Shown in pieces: positions 35,143-43,236 of a stretch of DNA of 51,031 bases (the first letter of the stretch is position 1; each line of letters opens with the position of its first letter). Source of the DNA: an uncultured Gammaproteobacteria bacterium (GTDB lineage: Bacteria; Pseudomonadota; Gammaproteobacteria; Arenicellales; Poriferihabitantaceae). The stretch spans positions 1-51,031 of the forward strand of contig CALKKV010000071.1 of assembly GCA_937992195.1 (NCBI GenBank), in the 5' to 3' direction. The notes beneath the pieces are model-generated. The model did no database searches. It saw nothing but the letters and a program-made list of their open reading frames with translations, and was not told where the DNA came from. A program made the position numbers and the translations under genes.

Positions 35143-35838
35143 ATGAAGATCAATGCAGAGTTTGACCAGCGCATTGTCGTACACAGTGCTGATATGGAGT
35201 GGATTGATTCGCCTATGAAGGGGGTAACTCGCCGCCCACTAGATCGCGTTGGTGGCGAAGTTGCTCGGGCAACTTCAATTGTTCGTTACGATCCGGGCAG
35301 TCATTTTTCGCCTCATGTTCACACGGGTGGGGAAGAGTTCGTGGTTTTGGAAGGTGTGTTTCAGGATGAACATGGTGATTTTCCTACCGGTTCATACATA
35401 CGTAATCCACCTGAATCGAAGCACAAACCAGGGTCGGAGCCCGGCTGTATTATTTTCGTAAAGCTCTGGCAATTTGATCCCAATGACAGAATCCATGTGC
35501 GACTGAATTCGAACTTTATGAAGCCTGTTCCGCATCGAAATCTAGATAGTGTTTCGGTAACGCCGCTCTATATAGATGAATTTGAGGAAGTAAATATTCA
35601 GGAGTGGGAAGCGAATGCCAGTATTGAGATTCCGGCGCCCCAAGGAATAGAAGTATTTGTGCTTGAAGGTGAATTTACTGAATCAGATGAATTGCTAAAA
35701 ACCCATAGCTGGTTGCGATTGCCGGTCGGCAGTCAATTGAAAGCGCAAGCTGGGGCGAAAGGTGCAAAGGTTTGGTTGAAGCTGAATCATCTCAGTCGGG
35801 TTGATGACGAAATAAGTCGTATTAATAATTTAAACTGA
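35143..35838 (+). CDS. ChrR-like double-cupin protein
   Basis: This 231-residue protein resembles the cupin part of the anti-sigma factor ChrR, without its zinc-binding N-terminal domain. The first cupin has DRVGGEVARATSIVRYDPGSHFSPHVHTGGEEFVVLEGVFQDEHGDFPTGSYIRNPPESKH, with His, His and Glu of the metal site. A second, degenerate cupin follows (IEVFVLEGEFTES...HSWLRLPVGSQLKA). ATG 35143 has GGAG 6 bases before it; ATG 35131 is in frame but poorly placed. It lies between the CMD gene and the TetR gene on the same strand. Confidence 0.8.
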   Translation: MKINAEFDQRIVVHSADMEWIDSPMKGVTRRPLDRVGGEVARATSIVRYDPGSHFSPHVHTGGEEFVVLEGVFQDEHGDFPTGSYIRNPPESKHKPGSEPGCIIFVKLWQFDPNDRIHVRLNSNFMKPVPHRNLDSVSVTPLYIDEFEEVNIQEWEANASIEIPAPQGIEVFVLEGEFTESDELLKTHSWLRLPVGSQLKAQAGAKGAKVWLKLNHLSRVDDEISRINNLN

Positions 35839-35985
35839 TAGAGCATCTAGTTGTTGGTGGCTATTTAATGATGAGGCCAGTCAACATTTGATGCTATGCG
35901 AAGTTTTGCAATAATATTTATGAGCAGTGATCCAAGTGAACTGCTTTCAAAGAGTACCTGGTCATCTAAAAAGAGAAACTAAGTC

Positions 35986-36528
35986 GTGGGTGAAGATAGA
36001 GAGCAATTAATACTAAACGTGGCGGAAGAAATGATTCGTCAAGGCGGGTATAACAGCTTTAGCTTTAGAAACATAGCGTCAGCGATTGGTATTAAGAGTT
36101 CCTCTGTTCATTATCATTATTCGACAAAGGAAGACCTTGCTGTAGCTGTCACGAAATATTACACGGATCAATTCATTGGAGCGCTTGGAAGCCCGGAAGA
36201 TATTGTGTCTTCTGGGAAGAATCCAATATCTCAATATGTACAGGCATTTCGGCAAGCATTGGTCAAAGATAAAGGCATGTGTCTGTGCGGAATGCTGGGC
36301 GCAGAAACTGATATTTTGCCGGAAAGCGTCGTCGCTGAAACCAGAGTATTCTTTCAACGCAATGTAGAATGGCTTGAGACAGCTTATCGAACATCTGGAG
36401 AGAAAGATGGGGCTAAAGAAAAGGCCATCCAAACGGTGTCGTTGCTAGAGGGGGCAATGATAACCAGCAACGTGATGGGTGATTTGTCTTTTTTTGATGC
36501 GGCGGTAAAGCTGCTGGACAAATCTTGA
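35986..36528 (+). CDS. TetR-family transcriptional regulator
   Basis: This is a 180-residue repressor. The N-terminal HTH is QLILNVAEEMIRQGGYNSFSFRNIASAIGIKSSSVHYHYSTKEDLAVAVTKYY, typical of TetR. The rest is the ligand-binding helical domain. The start is GTG 35986. No copy of the CTATCTAT-type palindrome lies directly before this gene, so it may not control itself, but it is the nearest candidate for the repressor of the VOC and CMD genes about 1.4 kb away. The ligand is unknown. Confidence 0.88.
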   Translation: MGEDREQLILNVAEEMIRQGGYNSFSFRNIASAIGIKSSSVHYHYSTKEDLAVAVTKYYTDQFIGALGSPEDIVSSGKNPISQYVQAFRQALVKDKGMCLCGMLGAETDILPESVVAETRVFFQRNVEWLETAYRTSGEKDGAKEKAIQTVSLLEGAMITSNVMGDLSFFDAAVKLLDKS

Positions 36529-36669
36529 GCGCTCTTCACTTCTTGCTACCCATTCAAAGCGCTTCGTAAGTTTATATATGATTGTGTCCAGCTCTACAGC
36601 GGTTCTAAATTCTTGTGCTAGCTGAAATCCCGCTACGGGTAAAACTGAAGCAGTGGGCGCTCCAGCTAT

Positions 36670-37431
36670 TTACGCCGAAGTATTCCATTTTGCTAACTGC
36701 AAACTTGCGACGATTTGATTCGCAACGTCGATTAATCCGTGACCTATTTTTTCTCGGTGAGACTCGGTGAAGCGGCGAATGGGTCCTGTTGCCCCGACGC
36801 TAAAGGGAACGCCAAGATCACCGAGTCGTATGGGAACCGCAACGCTCGATACGCCAACATCAACCTCTTCAACGCACTCAGCAAAGCCGCGCTCGCGAAT
36901 TTCAGCGAACTCTTTTTCAATCAGTTTCGCCTGGGTTTTGGTTTTTCCGGTAAACGCCTGTAACGGGCCAGAGAGAATCTCCTGCTGGAAGCTATCATCA
37001 GCAAACGCTGCGATTGCCTTTGAACAAGAGCAAGCGTGCAATGGTCTCTTGCCAAGGCCGGGATGTATAAATGAGCGTGCGGCATCGGTCGGTATTTCGA
37101 CACTTATAATTTCCACACTTTTATTTTTGAATCTGGAAAAGAATACGGCCTCACCAAATTCAATTGCCGCTTCCCTTAGCGCGGGGGCAGCGGATTTGCT
37201 GACGTCGTTGTCCGAATTTCCTAAAAGAATAAGTCTCTTTAGTCGATCTCCTATCAGATAGCGAGAACTATCCGCATTTTCTTCAAGTAAGCGGTGATAG
37301 GCAAGCGATTGTAAAAGTCGGTAACAGGTAGGACGCGGCAGGCCTGTGGCAAGGGTCACTTCTGTGGGCGAGAGAGGACGACCAGCAACAGCGATGGCTT
37401 CCAAAATAGATATTAATCGGTCTAAATGCAT
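36670..37431 (-). CDS. IclR-family transcriptional regulator
   Basis: This is a 253-residue regulator. The winged HTH is LDRLISILEAIAVAGRPLSPTEVTLATGLPRPTCYRLLQSLAYHRLLEE. The C-terminal effector domain has RSFIHPGLGKRPLHACSCSKAIAAF and RGFAECVEEVDVGVSSVAVPI as in IclR proteins. It diverges from the methanethiol oxidase gene with 90 bases between, so it is the likely regulator of that operon and of itself. A palindrome lies 14 bases before its own start. Confidence 0.88.
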   Translation of the reverse strand: MHLDRLISILEAIAVAGRPLSPTEVTLATGLPRPTCYRLLQSLAYHRLLEENADSSRYLIGDRLKRLILLGNSDNDVSKSAAPALREAAIEFGEAVFFSRFKNKSVEIISVEIPTDAARSFIHPGLGKRPLHACSCSKAIAAFADDSFQQEILSGPLQAFTGKTKTQAKLIEKEFAEIRERGFAECVEEVDVGVSSVAVPIRLGDLGVPFSVGATGPIRRFTESHREKIGHGLIDVANQIVASLQLAKWNTSA

Positions 37432-37439
37432 ATTCTCAC

Positions 37440-37469
37440 TTTACAGACATTTGTCTCATATACTAATAT
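37440..37469 (+). promoter_or_regulatory. Candidate promoter and operator between iclR-type and mtoX genes
   Basis: TTTACA (37440-37445), 18 bases, TAATAT (37464-37469) may drive mtoX. A perfect palindrome AGACA-TT-TGTCT (37445-37456) overlaps the -35 end and the spacer and could be the IclR-type operator. Confidence 0.4.
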
Positions 37470-37521
37470 ATTTTAAAACTAATTCGCAGCGAAAGCATCA
37501 CTCGACATCGGTGGGCATTTT

Positions 37522-38889
37522 ATGAGTCAGGATTCTAAATTGACATGTTGTGGGCCTGGATATTCTAGTCCAGCAGAAGCGATTAAAGCGCCTCGTGAGC
37601 AGCTACTTTATACCATTGCGATCTATACCGGAACAGGTATTCAAAAGCCTGATTACCTGGCGACGGTAGATGCTGATCCGGATAGTCCGACCTATTCTGA
37701 GGTTATCCATCGATTAGAGATGCCGGGAATCGGAGATGAATTGCATCACATGGGCTGGAACGCCTGTTCTTCCTGTCACGATGATTCATCAATGTCGCGG
37801 ATGTATCTTTTGGTTCCTGGAGTACGATCTAACAATATCCATATTGTCGACACAGCTACAGACCCACGTGCACCAACATTGCATAAGATCGTAGATGGTG
37901 CAGAGATTAAGGCAAAGGCGAATCTTTCCGGGCCGCACACAGTGCACTGTCTTGGCTCTGAAATTATTATTTCTTTTCTGGGCGATGCGCGGGGAGAAGC
38001 CCCAGGGGGGTATCTACACCTTAACAAGGAATTTGAAATTGTTGGTCGCTGGGAAAACTCAATGGGGGATATCCCGTTTAGCTATGATTTTTGGTATCAG
38101 CCTCGACACAATATTATGGTCAGTTCGGAATGGGCTGCACCGAATACCTTTATGCCCGGTTTTGATTTGGAAGAAGTTGGTCATCTCAAATACGGGCGGC
38201 GGCTGCATCTATGGGATTTCGAGAAACGAGAACCCGTGGAATCCATGTATTTGGGTGAAGATGGTTTGATTCCGCTGGAGGTGAAGTTTTTACACGATCC
38301 CGACAGTACCCACGGTTTTTGCGGCGCAGCCCTCAGCACCAATGTCATTCATTTTTGGCAGACGGAGTCAGGCAAATGGGAATGGGAGAAGGTGATTGAT
38401 GTTGAGAATGAGCCGCATCCGGATTGGCCGATCCCGGTGCCGGGGGTAATGTCAGCAATCCTGGTTTCGATGGACGATAAATATCTCTATCTGAATAACT
38501 GGCTGCATGGTGATATGCGTCAATACGATATTACTGATCCTCATAATCCGAAACTGACGGGGCAAATTTGGATGGGTGGACTGCTGGGTAAAGCGCCAAA
38601 GGTGAATGGCGTGGATGTCGCAGGTGGCCCACAAATGTTTCAGCTTTCGCTGGATGGTAAGCGCCTTTACGTTACGACATCGTTATTTTCGACTTGGGAC
38701 AATCAATTCTATCCTGAAATTAGAACTCAGGGCGGTGTCCTGGTAATGATTGATTGTGACAACGAAAATGGCGGCATGAAAATTAATGAAGACTTTATCG
38801 TCAATTTCGGTAACGAACCAAATGGCCCGAGTCGTTGTCACGAAACCCGTTACCCCGGTGGTGACTGCACAAGCGATATATGGTTGTGA
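37522..38889 (+). CDS. mtoX: Methanethiol oxidase (selenium-binding protein SBP56 family)
   Basis: This is a 455-residue protein close in sequence to SBP56/MtoX along its whole length. MtoX converts methanethiol with oxygen to formaldehyde, hydrogen sulfide and hydrogen peroxide. Visible family marks: LLYTIAIYTGTGIQKPDYLATVD, DELHHMGWNACSSCHDD (conserved Cys and His), SGPHTVHCLG, DFWYQPRHNIMVSSEW, DPDSTHGFCGAALS and the ending PNGPSRCHETRYPGGDCTSDIWL. There is no obvious export signal. It heads an operon whose next genes encode a ferredoxin and sulfur enzymes, which fits handling of the sulfide product. Bacterial mtoX neighbours are often SCO1- and MauG-like proteins; these are not seen here. 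Confidence 0.9.
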   Translation: MSQDSKLTCCGPGYSSPAEAIKAPREQLLYTIAIYTGTGIQKPDYLATVDADPDSPTYSEVIHRLEMPGIGDELHHMGWNACSSCHDDSSMSRMYLLVPGVRSNNIHIVDTATDPRAPTLHKIVDGAEIKAKANLSGPHTVHCLGSEIIISFLGDARGEAPGGYLHLNKEFEIVGRWENSMGDIPFSYDFWYQPRHNIMVSSEWAAPNTFMPGFDLEEVGHLKYGRRLHLWDFEKREPVESMYLGEDGLIPLEVKFLHDPDSTHGFCGAALSTNVIHFWQTESGKWEWEKVIDVENEPHPDWPIPVPGVMSAILVSMDDKYLYLNNWLHGDMRQYDITDPHNPKLTGQIWMGGLLGKAPKVNGVDVAGGPQMFQLSLDGKRLYVTTSLFSTWDNQFYPEIRTQGGVLVMIDCDNENGGMKINEDFIVNFGNEPNGPSRCHETRYPGGDCTSDIWL

Positions 38890-39254
38890 AAACTCAGCGA
38901 ACGATAACGATTGCCAATCGCGATGGCGCAACTTATGTTGTGGATTCCAAGCGCCCGTTATTGGATTCATTGCGTGAGCAAGGGGTTGATCTCCCTTACG
39001 GTTGTCAGTACGGCGGCTGTATTACCTGTGCCGCCAAAGTGATTGAGGGGCAAGTCGATCAGCGAAGGCAGGTGGCATTAAACAATCGCCAGCTAGACAA
39101 CGGCTACGCTGTGCTTTGCGTGGCGAGGCCGCTTTCGGATTGTACTTTGGAAGTCGGTGTTGATAGTCATGACAAACTCTATCGTAATCCGTTTCTTGAT
39201 CCGCTTCAGCCCCATGAGTTGAAAGCAGATATCGCTACATTGGAGGAGTCCTAG
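38880..39254 (+). CDS. Plant-type 2Fe-2S ferredoxin
   Basis: This 124-residue ferredoxin domain protein has the cluster ligands in GCQYGGCITCAAK (C-x4-C-x2-C) and AVLCVARP (fourth Cys). It starts 10 bases before the end of the mtoX gene, so the two are translationally coupled. Its last codon touches the next start. It may carry electrons for a sulfur or oxygen enzyme of the operon. It is not common beside mtoX as far as I know. Confidence 0.88.
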   Translation: MVVKTQRTITIANRDGATYVVDSKRPLLDSLREQGVDLPYGCQYGGCITCAAKVIEGQVDQRRQVALNNRQLDNGYAVLCVARPLSDCTLEVGVDSHDKLYRNPFLDPLQPHELKADIATLEES

Positions 39255-39719
39255 ATGCCTGAGGCAGATATCGAACACGTATATGACTATAGTTCTGATT
39301 ATCTATCGGAAATTCTTCGGTCGGTGAAAACGATTGCGATGGTAGGAGCCAGCGGTGACAAAACCAAGTTTAGCTACGGCGTTCTGCGCGTTCTGCATGA
39401 AACTGGCTACGAAATGTTGCCGGTCAACCCCAACCCAAAATTAACCGAGATACGCGGTATTCCTGTTTTTCGTTCTCTTGAAGACATTGATCAGCAAGTA
39501 GATATGGTGGAAGTTTTCCGTCCAAAAGAAGAATTTTATGGCATCGCGGAGCAGGCAATAAAAATCGGAGCAAAAGTTTTGTGGGGACAAATCGGCGTTT
39601 ACGACGATCGTGCAGCGCGTCTTGCTGAGGATGCCGGATTAAAAGTAGTCATGAATCGATGCCCTAAAATCGAACTCTTTAGGCCGTTTTGGAAACCAAG
39701 ACTTGATCTGAAAATATAA
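39255..39719 (+). CDS. CoA-binding (YccU-type) protein
   Basis: This 154-residue Rossmann-type protein has the pattern of the CoA_binding_2 family: TIAMVGASGDKTKFSYGVLRVLHETGYEMLPVNPNP, then EIRGIPVFRSLEDI, VDMVEVFRP and the closing VVMNRCPKIE. The start ATG directly follows the ferredoxin TAG. The function of this family is poorly known; its presence suggests a link to an acyl-CoA or persulfide-CoA compound, but that is speculation. Confidence 0.85.
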   Translation: MPEADIEHVYDYSSDYLSEILRSVKTIAMVGASGDKTKFSYGVLRVLHETGYEMLPVNPNPKLTEIRGIPVFRSLEDIDQQVDMVEVFRPKEEFYGIAEQAIKIGAKVLWGQIGVYDDRAARLAEDAGLKVVMNRCPKIELFRPFWKPRLDLKI

Positions 39720-39819
39720 ATTAAATTGCAATGTTTTTCTTTTTTTGGGGTCCAATTTAGAGATTTTAGCTTAAGGTTATCGATAACAACTAACATGATT
39801 TCAAATTGACAAATTCGAT

Positions 39820-40218
39820 ATGAGTCAAACGATTACTAAAAGTAGTAAGGAGATAGTTAAGGGCGCTTTGAGTGCCGTTAGCTGTATAGAGATTGAACAT
39901 GCGCTCGCGTTAATAGATTCTTCTGATCATGTGTTTGTTGACCTGAGAGATGGAATGGAACAGGCGAAAACAGGAGTGATACCAGGCGCTATTCGATCGT
40001 CCAGAGGAATGTTAGAGTTTCATATTGACCCCGAGAGTCCTGCTCATAAAGATGAATTTAATCAGAACAAAACTTACATTTTCTACTGTGCTACTGGAGG
40101 TCGGTCTGCCCTTGCTGCCGCGACTGCGATAGATATGGGGCTCAAGCCAGTGGTGAATTTATCTGGTGGTGTTAAAGCCTGGATAAAAGCTGGTGGTAAA
40201 TTAAGTGAAGAGAGTTAA
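39820..40218 (+). CDS. Rhodanese-like sulfurtransferase
   Basis: This 132-residue single rhodanese domain has VFVDLRDGMEQAKTGVIPGAIRSSRGMLEF and the active-site loop FYCATGGRS, with catalytic Cys90. It carries persulfide sulfur between donors and acceptors. It follows the CoA-binding gene by 100 bases and precedes the persulfide-dioxygenase-type gene by 5 bases, forming a typical persulfide-oxidation pair. Confidence 0.9.
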   Translation: MSQTITKSSKEIVKGALSAVSCIEIEHALALIDSSDHVFVDLRDGMEQAKTGVIPGAIRSSRGMLEFHIDPESPAHKDEFNQNKTYIFYCATGGRSALAAATAIDMGLKPVVNLSGGVKAWIKAGGKLSEES

Positions 40219-40223
40219 CAAAT

Positions 40224-41108
40224 ATGGAGAACCATACGATGAATTTGGCTGTTAAACCCGAAGTAGAAGGTTTTTTCGATAAAGCGAGTAATACCATTTC
40301 TTATATAGTTAAGTGTCCAACTTCAAATCATTGCGCGATTGTCGATAGCGTTCTTGAATTTGACTATGCATCTGGACGACTCACCTACGAGAATGCAGAT
40401 AACTTAATTTCAGAGATTCAGTCCCGTGAACTGCAGCTGGACTGGATTATTGAAACCCATGTCCACGCAGATCACTTGTCGGCTGCGCCGTATATACAGG
40501 AGAAGCTGGGAGGGAAGATTGGTGTCGGCGAAGGCATTACGGAAATTCAGGATACCTTTGGAAAAATTTTTAACGAAGGCACAGAGTTCCAAAGAGATGG
40601 GTCACAGTTTGACGCACTGTTCAAGGATGGGGATACCTACGCCATCGGCGACATGACCGCTTCAGTTATGTCTGCTCCCGGACATACACCGGCCTGTATG
40701 ATTCACGCTATCGGTGATGCCGTATTTGCTGGCGATACACTATTTATGCCCGACGGCGGTTCTGCGCGGGCGGACTTTCCAGGTGGCGATGCGGGTCAAC
40801 TCTATGATTCTATCCAAAAGATTCTTTCCCTTCCTGATGAGATGAGACTGTTTATCTGCCATGACTATGGTCCTGGCGGACGGGAAATAGCCTGGCAAAC
40901 TACCATCGGAGAGCAACGTCAAAACAACATCCATGTTGGCGGAGGTAAAACTCGAGAAGAGTTTATTCAATTTCGCACTGAACGGGATGCACAACTGGCG
41001 GTTCCCAAATTGATAATCCCTTCTCTTCAGGTCAATATGCGAGCGGGTTTGCTACCACGTGACGAGAGCGGGTCGCCGATGTTTAAAGTACCTGTGAATA
41101 AGCTATAG
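40224..41108 (+). CDS. Metallo-beta-lactamase-fold persulfide dioxygenase-type protein
   Basis: This is a 294-residue enzyme of the ETHE1/Blh type. The metal motif is ETHVHADHLS (residues about 77-86), with further His in PGHTPACMIH and CHDYGPGGRE. The C-terminal NIHVGGGKTREEFIQFRTERD and LQVNMRAGLLP is typical of bacterial persulfide dioxygenase-like proteins, which oxidise glutathione persulfide to sulfite. The rhodanese next door supports this. ATG 40224 or ATG 40239 could be the start; the GGAG at 40226-40229 favours the second. It is the last gene of the mtoX operon and faces the Sec operon. Confidence 0.85.
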   Translation: MENHTMNLAVKPEVEGFFDKASNTISYIVKCPTSNHCAIVDSVLEFDYASGRLTYENADNLISEIQSRELQLDWIIETHVHADHLSAAPYIQEKLGGKIGVGEGITEIQDTFGKIFNEGTEFQRDGSQFDALFKDGDTYAIGDMTASVMSAPGHTPACMIHAIGDAVFAGDTLFMPDGGSARADFPGGDAGQLYDSIQKILSLPDEMRLFICHDYGPGGREIAWQTTIGEQRQNNIHVGGGKTREEFIQFRTERDAQLAVPKLIIPSLQVNMRAGLLPRDESGSPMFKVPVNKL

Positions 41109-41202
41109 GGGTCCTTTAAATTTATCAGCTCGCGCGGAAAATCGGGGTACGGAAAAGCTGGAAATAAATCTGAAATCTCTTCCTGTTTACCACCAAATCA
41201 AA

Positions 41203-41298
41203 TGGCGGAAAAGCGTGGGAGTCGAACCCACCAGGGACGTGGTACGCCCCTCACTGGATTTGAAGTCCAGGCGCCCCACCGGGGTGCGATCCTCTTCC
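41203..41298 (-). tRNA. selC: tRNA-Sec (anticodon UCA)
   Basis: A 96-base gene with an 8-step acceptor stem (GGAAGAGG / GCTTTTCC), a D stem CCCC/GGGG, anticodon loop CTTCAAA (UCA at 41261-41263), an 8-bp extra arm (AGGGGCGT / ACGTCCCT), T stem GTGGG/CCCAC with loop TTCGACT, and an encoded GCCA end. All are features of bacterial tRNA-Sec. The eighth acceptor pair reads G-G, a mismatch. Its first base directly follows the selB stop codon (41299-41301), so the tRNA is likely cut from the selA-selB message or has a promoter inside selB. Confidence 0.96.
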
Positions 41299-43236
41299 TT
41301 ATTGTTGTTCACCGCTAAACGAAAAAACGACTGCTGCTGAACGTTTCAATCGACGGTTATTGCCGATACGTTCAGTGAATCCCAGGCGATCGAAGTGCTC
41401 TAGCAATTCGATCGCAAAGTTTCTGCCGGTTTCGGTTTTTTTGCAAAAATCCGCTACCGTAAAAAGCCCATCGGCGGCTCTCTCTGCCAGCTCTTCCGTC
41501 GCGTGTCCCAATCGAATCATATACGAAATCGGCAGATAGCGATTTTTTGCTACCGACGCCATCTCGCCCACTTTCACCGCGTTCTTCAAGGACTTTTCTA
41601 AAACTTTTTTTTCTACCCCCAGCACCTCCGCTGCCTGATTGAGACTCAAGGGACTTCCAGAATCCGGCGCAAGACTCGTTGCAGCCTTCGTCCAGAGTTG
41701 TCGGTCGAAATCCGAAACTTCGATCACATGGGATATCAAATAAAGGCACGCACCTCTTTGCCCTAAGCGCTTGTTATTCACTAAATTACTACAGGCGGCG
41801 TGCAATACCGATGTCTCAACATAAGGCTTGAGCGTTAACTGAATTTCCCGAAGATCAATTCCGGAAAGCGCAGGTTTAGACTGATGAAAGGCACGCACAA
41901 CCTGTTCGATACGATCGAGTAAACCCTGCCATTGCCTTTTACAGAATGCCCATTTTTCTATTTCGCTACCCACTTGTTTTAGTGAAAGCGATTCGCAGAT
42001 AGCATCCACTTCTTGTTTCGTAAGATTGTGCGAAACCGAGAACGATGTGAGTGAGACGCCAGCTTCACTTATTGCTGCTAGTGCATCGAGCACGCCTTCA
42101 GAGTGACCGCGATTCATCGCCTGCAGTTCGGCAATTCTCGTTGGTCGCGCACGGCCGCGCTTCGGAGAAAACGGTGCGATGACATGACCGCCAGCAATCG
42201 TGCGTTGTGCGGACTGATCTCGCAGCACGAAACGATCGCCGTGAACTACGAAGGCATCTTTTGCCAACACCAGTTGTGCTAACCCTCGTTCACCAATCGC
42301 AATAGCACCTCCCGAAAGAACGGCAACACGGGCTGCAAGATGATCAGCTCCGATGTGTAAGTGTGTTGGTGTCCAGTGTTTTAGAGATCTGTTTTCAGAA
42401 TCGAGCACGCGCAAATCGACATCGATTCTTCTGGTTGGTGCACGCAAATTCGAATGCATTAGCCAATCACCGCGTTTAACTGTGTCCGCGCTGACGCCAC
42501 GACCAACAATATTAAGGGCGCATCGTTCCCCAGCTTGCGCTCGATTTCTCACCTTATTATCAGCCCTAATACCGCGGACCCGGACTTGCGCTCCGTCTGA
42601 AGACAACACCAGCTTATCATCGACCACAGTCTCCCCCGAAAAGACCATGCCGGTCACCACCAAACCTGTGCCTTTAAGTGTGAAGATACGATCTATCGCC
42701 ATTCGAAAATATCCGCTCACAGAGCGAACACTCAGGCTTTTTGCGCGCTGTTTGAGTTCATTTTTCAAGGCGTCAATGCCCTCATTGTCTGGCGCGCAAA
42801 CTGGATAGATGACTGCTTTTTCGCGTTCGGAATTGCCGAGCAATGTTTCAACTTGATGATGTACTTCTAAAATACGATCATCATCTACCCGGTCGATTTT
42901 GGTGACTGCTGCAACACACTGATTGATTCCCAGTAGTTTGAGAATCGCAACGTGCTCGCGGGTCTGCGGCATCACGCCGTCATCCGCCGCGACCGCCAGC
43001 AAGCCAAGATCGATACCGGCGACACCAGCCAACATATTACGGATAAATCGTTCGTGGCCCGGCACATCGACAAATCCCAATGTCGTGGTATCAGACAATG
43101 GCTGATAGGCAAACCCTAGATCGATGGACAAGCCACGGGCTTTCTCTTCGGGCAACCGATCTGTGTCTGTGCCAGTCAGTGCCTTGACCAGGGCGGTTTT
43201 GCCGTGATCGACATGTCCCGCCGTCGCGATGATCAT
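41299..43236 (-). CDS. selB: Selenocysteine-specific elongation factor
   Basis: This 645-residue protein carries Sec-tRNA to the ribosome at UGA codons next to a SECIS. The GTPase domain has GHVDHGKT (residues 7-14), the [22 protein letters not shown] switch, DVPGHERF and TKID. Two beta-barrel domains follow, then winged-helix modules at the C terminus (roughly residues 370-640) that bind the SECIS RNA. Length is near the usual 610-640. The start overlaps the selA stop (ATGA). The tRNA-Sec gene follows with no gap. Confidence 0.96.
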   Translation of the reverse strand: MIIATAGHVDHGKTALVKALTGTDTDRLPEEKARGLSIDLGFAYQPLSDTTTLGFVDVPGHERFIRNMLAGVAGIDLGLLAVAADDGVMPQTREHVAILKLLGINQCVAAVTKIDRVDDDRILEVHHQVETLLGNSEREKAVIYPVCAPDNEGIDALKNELKQRAKSLSVRSVSGYFRMAIDRIFTLKGTGLVVTGMVFSGETVVDDKLVLSSDGAQVRVRGIRADNKVRNRAQAGERCALNIVGRGVSADTVKRGDWLMHSNLRAPTRRIDVDLRVLDSENRSLKHWTPTHLHIGADHLAARVAVLSGGAIAIGERGLAQLVLAKDAFVVHGDRFVLRDQSAQRTIAGGHVIAPFSPKRGRARPTRIAELQAMNRGHSEGVLDALAAISEAGVSLTSFSVSHNLTKQEVDAICESLSLKQVGSEIEKWAFCKRQWQGLLDRIEQVVRAFHQSKPALSGIDLREIQLTLKPYVETSVLHAACSNLVNNKRLGQRGACLYLISHVIEVSDFDRQLWTKAATSLAPDSGSPLSLNQAAEVLGVEKKVLEKSLKNAVKVGEMASVAKNRYLPISYMIRLGHATEELAERAADGLFTVADFCKKTETGRNFAIELLEHFDRLGFTERIGNNRRLKRSAAVVFSFSGEQQ

